Source: Hormiphora californensis
Taxonomy: Eukaryota; Ctenophora; Tentaculata; Cydippida; Pleurobrachiidae
DNA: 64,000 nt
Reading direction: 5' to 3'
NCBI GenBank assembly: GCA_020137815.1
Contig: CM035354.1
Location: 4,606,796-4,670,795 of the forward strand
A model generated the notes under the pieces. It searched no databases and was not told where the DNA came from. It saw only the letters and a program-made list of their open reading frames with translations. Below, piece after piece: positions 59,301 to 64,000 of this stretch; the stretch's first letter is position 1, and every line of letters starts with the position of its first letter. The position numbers and the translations under genes were made by a program.

Positions 59301-61872
59301 CAAGGTGGGCCACGGATTGTTGGTCATGGTTAGCGAGGTGGTGCGGCAAAACGGTGATATTTGTGAGAATAAAAATTATGGGAGCACTCTGGATCAATTC
59401 CTTGGTAACTTTTTCCATAATTTTTTGTCAAAATTTCGAAAATTCATTTTTCATTCCTTCATTCATTTCTCGTTCACTCATGATGTGAGCATCCTAATTT
59501 TCCATCATTATGCTATTTTTCTTTGGCTTGAATTTATCTTTCCAATGAGTACCATAAAAATGAAATTGAAGCACCAGGTCACGCAGCAGTTGAGAAAATG
59601 TTCATGCATGATTTTGGCTCTTTTTGCGACTTTCAAACAGCTGTATCACGGCTACCTTTCGTTCAATCTTCTTAAAACTTTGGGAAAACATTGGATAAGC
59701 AAAGATCTTTGCTCACAAGAAAAATCAAGGCCAAAGGTCAAAGTTCATTTTTCATTTTTGTTAGTTCATTCCGTTCATTCAGGAACCAACATCCCTAAAG
59801 TGATGAAAAGGTTTGGGTTTTGTTTGGCCCATATCCTGCAATGACAGAGAGGTGTAATAGCATGTTTCCGGGCTAGTTTGAGGGTGTCCATGTGATCATG
59901 ATGATATCTGACACCTTTTCTGAGCCATAATTTAGGGATTCTCTCAAATTCAAGCATGTAACTTGGTGTTTCTGCGACTAGTACCGTGCAACAATGTTAT
60001 GAGATCTCATAACACCTCAAAAATGATGATTAGCTCAATGAAATGAGTTGATTTATGATCAAAATTGTTCGTTTTGTTCAATTTGACATCGGTTTTAATC
60101 TTTTCAATCATAAATCAACTCATTTCATTGAGCTAATCATCATTTTTGATGTTTTATGAGATCTCATAACATTATCGCACGGTACTAATCGCAGAAAAAC
60201 CAAGTTGCATGCTTGAATTAGAGAAATTCCCTTAATTATGGCTCAGAAAAGGTGTCAGATATCATCATGATCACATGGACACCCACAAACTAGCCCGGAA
60301 ACATGCTATTACACCTCTCTGTCATTGCAGGATATGGGACAAACAAAACCCAAACATTTTCATCACTTTAGGGATGTTGGTTCCTGAATGAACGGAATGA
60401 ACTAACAAAAATGAAAAATGAACTTTGACCTTTGGCCTTGATTTTTCTTGTGAGCAAAGATCTTTGCTTATCTAATGTTTTCCCAGAGTTTTAAGAAGAT
60501 TGAACGAAAGGTAGCCGTGATACAGCTGTTTGAAAGTCGCAAAAAGAGCCAAAATCATGCATGAACATTTTCTCAACTGCTGCGTGACCTGGTACTTCAA
60601 TTTCATTTTTATTGTGCTCATTGGAAAGATAAATTCAAGCCAAAGAAAAATAGCATAATGATGGAAAATTAGGATGTAGTAGGGACGAATCTTAATTTTT
60701 TGACTCACTATTTGGTGGAAAGCAAATTCCGGTTGTAACCCACCTATTTTGACCCGCCGAACACGATCCCGTTCATAGGTAAGGTCGCAAAAGTGAAGAA
60801 CATGCCCAAATCGGCCACGCCCTTTTACCTGTATTTTCAGCCTGTAGCCAAAAACATAAATCCTCTTAGAATAGGAGTAGAGACAAATCTGAGGGCACTA
60901 AAGTGATCAGCGCCCTCGTATTAGTGGGGGTAGGTGCTAGAATTAAGTCTCTATCTCATGTGGTTAATTAGATAATTGGATAATTAGGTTTCCACATAAC
61001 CGTTTTTTGGCTATATGGCTATAGCCACTTAGAAATGGTTTAGAGACTTTTCACTGGCGCCATTTTGTAGGCAATAGCCAAGTTATGGGGGGTCGACGTC
61101 GGACTTTTAAGCTCTATCTCCAACCGTTTAGCCGTTATTGGGCTTGAACGATGCTCAAAATCGGGCTTTTTACCGTTTTTCGCTCATTTTGAGCATCAAT
61201 TAAGCCCAATAACGGCTAAACGGTTGGAGATAGAGCTTAAAAGTCCGACGTCGACCCCCCATAACTTGGCTATTGCCTACAAAATGGCACCAATGAAAAG
61301 TCTCTAAACCATTCATAAGTGGCTATAGCCATATAGCCAAAAAACGGTTATGTGGAAACCTAATTATCCAATTATCTAATTAACCAGATGAGATAGAGAC
61401 TTAATTCCAGCACCTACCCCCACTAATACGAGGGCGCTGATCACTTTAGTGCCCTCAGATTTGTCTCTACTCCTATTCTAAGAGGATTTATGTTTTTGGC
61501 TACAGGCTGAAAATACAGGTAAAAGGGCGTGGCCGATTTGGGCATGTTCTTCACTTTTGCGACCTTACCTATGAACGGGATCGTGTTCAGCGGGTAAAAA
61601 TAGGTGGGTTACAGCCGGAATTTGCTTTCCACCAAATAGTGAGTCAGCCACTTCTTTTTATAAGAGATTCGTCCTTACTAATGCTCACATCATGAATGAA
61701 CGATAAATGAATGAAGGAATGAAAAATGAATTTTCGAAATTTTGACATAAAATTATGGAAAAAGTTACCAAGGAATTGATCCAGAGTGCTCCCATAATTT
61801 TTATTCTCAAAACTATCACCGTTTTGCCGCACCACCTCGCTAACCATGACCAACAATCCGTGGCCCACCTTG
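59301..61872. mobile_element. Large foldback element, TA-flanked, split by a second foldback
   Basis: The left end CAAGGTGGGCCACGGATTG and its complement at the right (ending CCTTG at 61872) are flanked by TA (59299-59300, 61873-61874). The left arm runs to about 60055 and the right arm starts about 60108, with centre motifs ATGATGATTAGCTCAATG and complement. The right arm is interrupted by the 1004-bp element at 60677-61680. Without that insert the element is about 1.57 kb. ORFs on the arms, including a 190-codon one at 59272, show no domain. Confidence 0.8.
60677..61680. mobile_element. 1004-bp foldback element nested in another, ATG target duplication
   Basis: The ends TAGTAGGGACGAATCT and the complement of TAGTAAGGACGAATCT are flanked by ATG at 60674-60676 and 61681-61683. 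The left arm of the host foldback (59482-59500, complement) reads straight through the same site with one ATG. The arms fold around about 61165. Internal modules are shared with the element at 8536-9574 and the 902-bp array. Confidence 0.92.
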
Positions 61873-62050
61873 TACATGTGTGTTTGTGTGTGTGTGTATG
61901 TGTGTGTTTGTGTGTGAATGACATCATATCATATTTGCATGTGTTCTTTTGTTTCTAATTCAATCGTTACCCCCAACATAATGGATCTGTGTTTAGTGAA
62001 TTGTATATGGGGTGGAGTTGAGATGGTAAAACACACTCAAGATACGACCT

Positions 62051-62161
62051 AGTAGGGGACACTACTTGTACAATTACACGCCTGCCCAGTTTAATGCAGA
62101 CCGTAATACGAGATGAACGATTGCACGATTGGGACTGACTACTGGCATAGTGTCCCCTACT
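62051..62161. mobile_element. 111-bp MITE candidate
   Basis: The 14-bp ends AGTAGGGGACACTA and the exact complement TAGTGTCCCCTACT enclose about 80 bp. No clear target duplication. Confidence 0.5.
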
Positions 62162-62270
62162 TTAGCTACGAAACACGAATTGTCTCAAGGTGGTATGAAA
62201 CATAAGAATGTCAATGTCACTCGAACACACACGCACATGAATCATATTGATCTGGTCCCGCACAAAACAT

Positions 62271-62272
<2 letters not shown>

Positions 62273-62356
<84 letters not shown>

Positions 62357-62362
62357 TCTCTT

Positions 62363-62424
<62 letters not shown>

Positions 62425-62426
62425 TC
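62273..62426. repeat. (CT)n microsatellite
   Basis: About 150 bp of CT with a few CACTCCC and TTTC interruptions, 90 bp downstream of the DNAJC13 stop codon. Confidence 0.95.
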
Positions 62427-62515
62427 TGAGTCCCTGCTCATTTCAATTTCATTTCTCTAAATTTCTCCAAAAACATAATACTTGATTACACAAAACACTA
62501 AATATCCCCGAAACA

Positions 62516-63478
62516 TTATAAATCGAGTCTCTTCCTTCGGCCCTCGTTAACCGATGAGTTAAGGGGAGGTGGGGTATCGGGTGAGATATTGGCTGGCCCG
62601 GCTGTCAGGTATCCTGCAGCTCCAACTGGCCCAGTGAGGTATCCTGCCGTCTTAGTATCCTGGGGGAGGGAGGATGGGGTTAGGGAAACCATCATTTTCA
62701 ATATAATTTCCATGTCATTGGAACAGCCTTGGTATTTCAGCTATCCCTTCCCGCGTGTAGGACCGGAGAGGGGCCTCTGAGGGGTCGTTACACCACCAAT
62801 TGCAATATGTAACAACCAGGTCACGGAAACATTTCTCCTGGACCATGGTTAGGGAAAACATTTCCTGGTCGCTGTAATAATAAAATAAACACATCATGAG
62901 ACAATCAGATTCTAGACCAATAAAATTACCTCCAAGAAAAGGTCGTGTTTCTGATCCTTGTAGCTGGCCCATACTGGACTGTTGGCCAGTTTAGCTTGTA
63001 CCTTATCTCCACTCATCACATCCATTTGCATTGCTTTCAGGGCTATAACCACCTGAAATGAAACAACTTGTTGAGGGTGGGAGATAACCACGTTGTCCAG
63101 AGTTCCCTGACGTTACTAAGCACACTGTCGGGCGGCCCCTCGCTTCAGCGAGGAAATGATTCTTGGCAGAATGTATTTTACCTGTGCTTTGGCTGACGCG
63201 GGTGTATGGAAGTCGTCCTCCAGTAGACTCAGCAAATACCCAACTAGGTCCACCTGCAGTGCCTGTGCTACCAGGGTCGGGACATTCTTGGTGAAGGCTT
63301 TATGACACACCTCAGCACCTACTGCCACCGCCTCGTGCCCCCTCTTCATGGCGGTCATAATGTGTTTTACAGAGTCTGTAGTGTTCGCTAGGCACTTTAC
63401 ACAGCTGTCATTGGAGGTGATGGAGACAAGGATCTGGAGTGAGAGCCGCCCACATCCTGCCGGGTTACTCGCCATGAA
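62516..63478 (-). CDS. DNAJC13: DNAJC13 / RME-8, last three exons
   Basis: DNAJC13 is a very large endosomal J-protein that recruits Hsc70 and works with retromer and WASH on endosomal recycling. Three C-terminal exons splice in phase 0: 63182-63478, 62930-63052 and 62516-62659. The first has armadillo-like helices (AGCGRLSLQILVSI, SDSVKH-like TDSVKHIMTAMKRG, LVAQALQVDLVGYLLSLLED). The second reads VVIALKAMQMDVMSGDK then SPVWASYKDQKHDLFLE. The last carries the family tail DTKTAGYLTGPVGAAGYLTA and a proline patch. The J domain and most of the protein lie beyond the right edge. Confidence 0.93.
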
Positions 63479-63489
63479 CTGGGGGAGGG

Positions 63490-63585
63490 AGGAGGGGGTT
63501 ACTAAGATGGTTACTAGCGTGGTTACTAGGATGGTTACTAGGCTGATTACTAGCGTGGTTACTAGGATGGTTACTTGCTGCAGTT
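63490..63585. repeat. GGTTACTA-based tandem repeat in a DNAJC13 intron
   Basis: About eight imperfect copies of a 15-16-bp unit (GGTTACTAGGAT, GGTTACTAGCGT) occur. Confidence 0.85.
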
Positions 63586-63674
63586 TTCTAGAAAAATATA
63601 CATCAATGTCCAATCCAGACCCTCTTTCCTTGATGATGAGGAGCCTTGTTGAGAGGAGTAGTCCCGGGCATGCC

Positions 63675-64000
63675 ATGGCCTACAAGGTTGAGGATTTTGC
63701 TCGATCTGTTTATGGAGACAAGCGTGAAGATGTCGATCATATTGGTATTTTTGAGCTTGTCTCTAATGGTGAGGAGGTCCCTGGTTTCTCCGCCAGTGAT
63801 TTTAACACACGTCAGTTTACCAAACCGGTTTTGAGTACCCTGTTGGAGTCTGCCTGCAGCTTGCTATTCAAGCAGTGCCTTCCTTACTTCATGGAAACTA
63901 GGAAGTTACACGACCAGGTTGCTAAGTTGGAGAAGGAAGCAGAAGAAGAAGAGAAGAGTTCAGTTCCCGCCACCTCCACCAGTGCCTTACAGCTGAGTGA
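63675..64000 (+). CDS. Open reading frame running off the right edge, possible retroelement ORF or intron-nested gene
   Basis: Starting at ATG 63675, 108 codons are open to the end of the window. The product begins MAYKVEDFARSVYGDKREDV, has a helical middle (STLLESACSLLFKQCLPYF) and ends in a predicted coiled coil and acidic run (LHDQVAKLEKEAEEEEK) followed by a Ser/Thr/Ala stretch. It lies opposite to DNAJC13, in what should be one of its introns. A compact helical plus coiled-coil N-terminus would suit ORF1 of a non-LTR element, but I do not recognise it. Confidence 0.5.
   Translation, partial: MAYKVEDFARSVYGDKREDVDHIGIFELVSNGEEVPGFSASDFNTRQFTKPVLSTLLESACSLLFKQCLPYFMETRKLHDQVAKLEKEAEEEEKSSVPATSTSALQLS

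Noticed and set aside
59272-59844. 190-codon plus-strand ORF
   Set aside because: It lies in the arm of a foldback, is Phe/Ser/His-rich with low complexity and has a broken counterpart in the other arm.

Overview
The window is eukaryotic and almost certainly from an animal. It holds intron-dense genes with ordinary GT..AG splice sites, and spliced translations match well-known animal families: CLN3, LMBR1, a class-1 P4-ATPase (ATP8B type), p62/SQSTM1, JTB, P5CS (ALDH18A1) and DNAJC13/RME-8. Compact genes, many introns of 100-400 bp and the type of retrotransposon remnants present suggest a non-bilaterian invertebrate, perhaps a demosponge. That taxon guess is inference only.

Layout. 1-3.5 kb: 5' part of a secreted Thr/Asn/Asp-rich protein gene on the minus strand, with a TA-flanked MITE in its first long intron. 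3.6-15 kb: a repeat district with a small foldback, a 163-bp satellite, a 1-kb inverted-repeat element carrying 63-bp repeats, a 1-kb foldback element, a dead LINE fragment and a nearly perfect five-unit tandem array of 902 bp. 16.2-21.7 kb: two minus-strand genes, a 116-residue single-span protein and CLN3. 22.0-22.65 kb: a 5'-truncated LINE. 23.4-30.4 kb: LMBR1 on the plus strand. 31.8-48.1 kb: an ATP8B-type flippase on the minus strand with about 29 exons, two inverted-repeat elements and one exon riddled with frameshifts. 49.6-58.2 kb: p62, JTB and P5CS, all on the plus strand. 58.3-62.2 kb: a second copy of the 17-kb repeat, then a nested pair of foldback elements. 62.5-64 kb: the last three exons of DNAJC13 on the minus strand, and an open reading frame that runs off the right edge on the plus strand.

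Genes as a set. The genes are housekeeping, with an endolysosomal and membrane-trafficking lean: CLN3 (lysosome), DNAJC13 (endosome), p62 (selective autophagy) and a lipid flippase. P5CS (proline synthesis) and JTB do not fit that theme. I see no operon or gene cluster. CLN3/LMBR1 and flippase/p62 are divergent pairs, and LMBR1/flippase is a convergent pair.

Most noteworthy are the repeats. Several insertions can be proved inside this one window because an unoccupied copy of the target is also present: a 1004-bp foldback inside another foldback (ATG duplication), a 335-bp element with G8/C8 ends (ATTATT duplication), and a 23-bp insertion with an exact 8-bp duplication. A related 27-28-bp sequence with its own 8-9-bp duplication lies near 1.05 kb, so there may be an ultrashort mobile unit or a family of excision footprints. 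Coding exons and splice sites were read by hand from the nucleotide sequence and no homology search was run.
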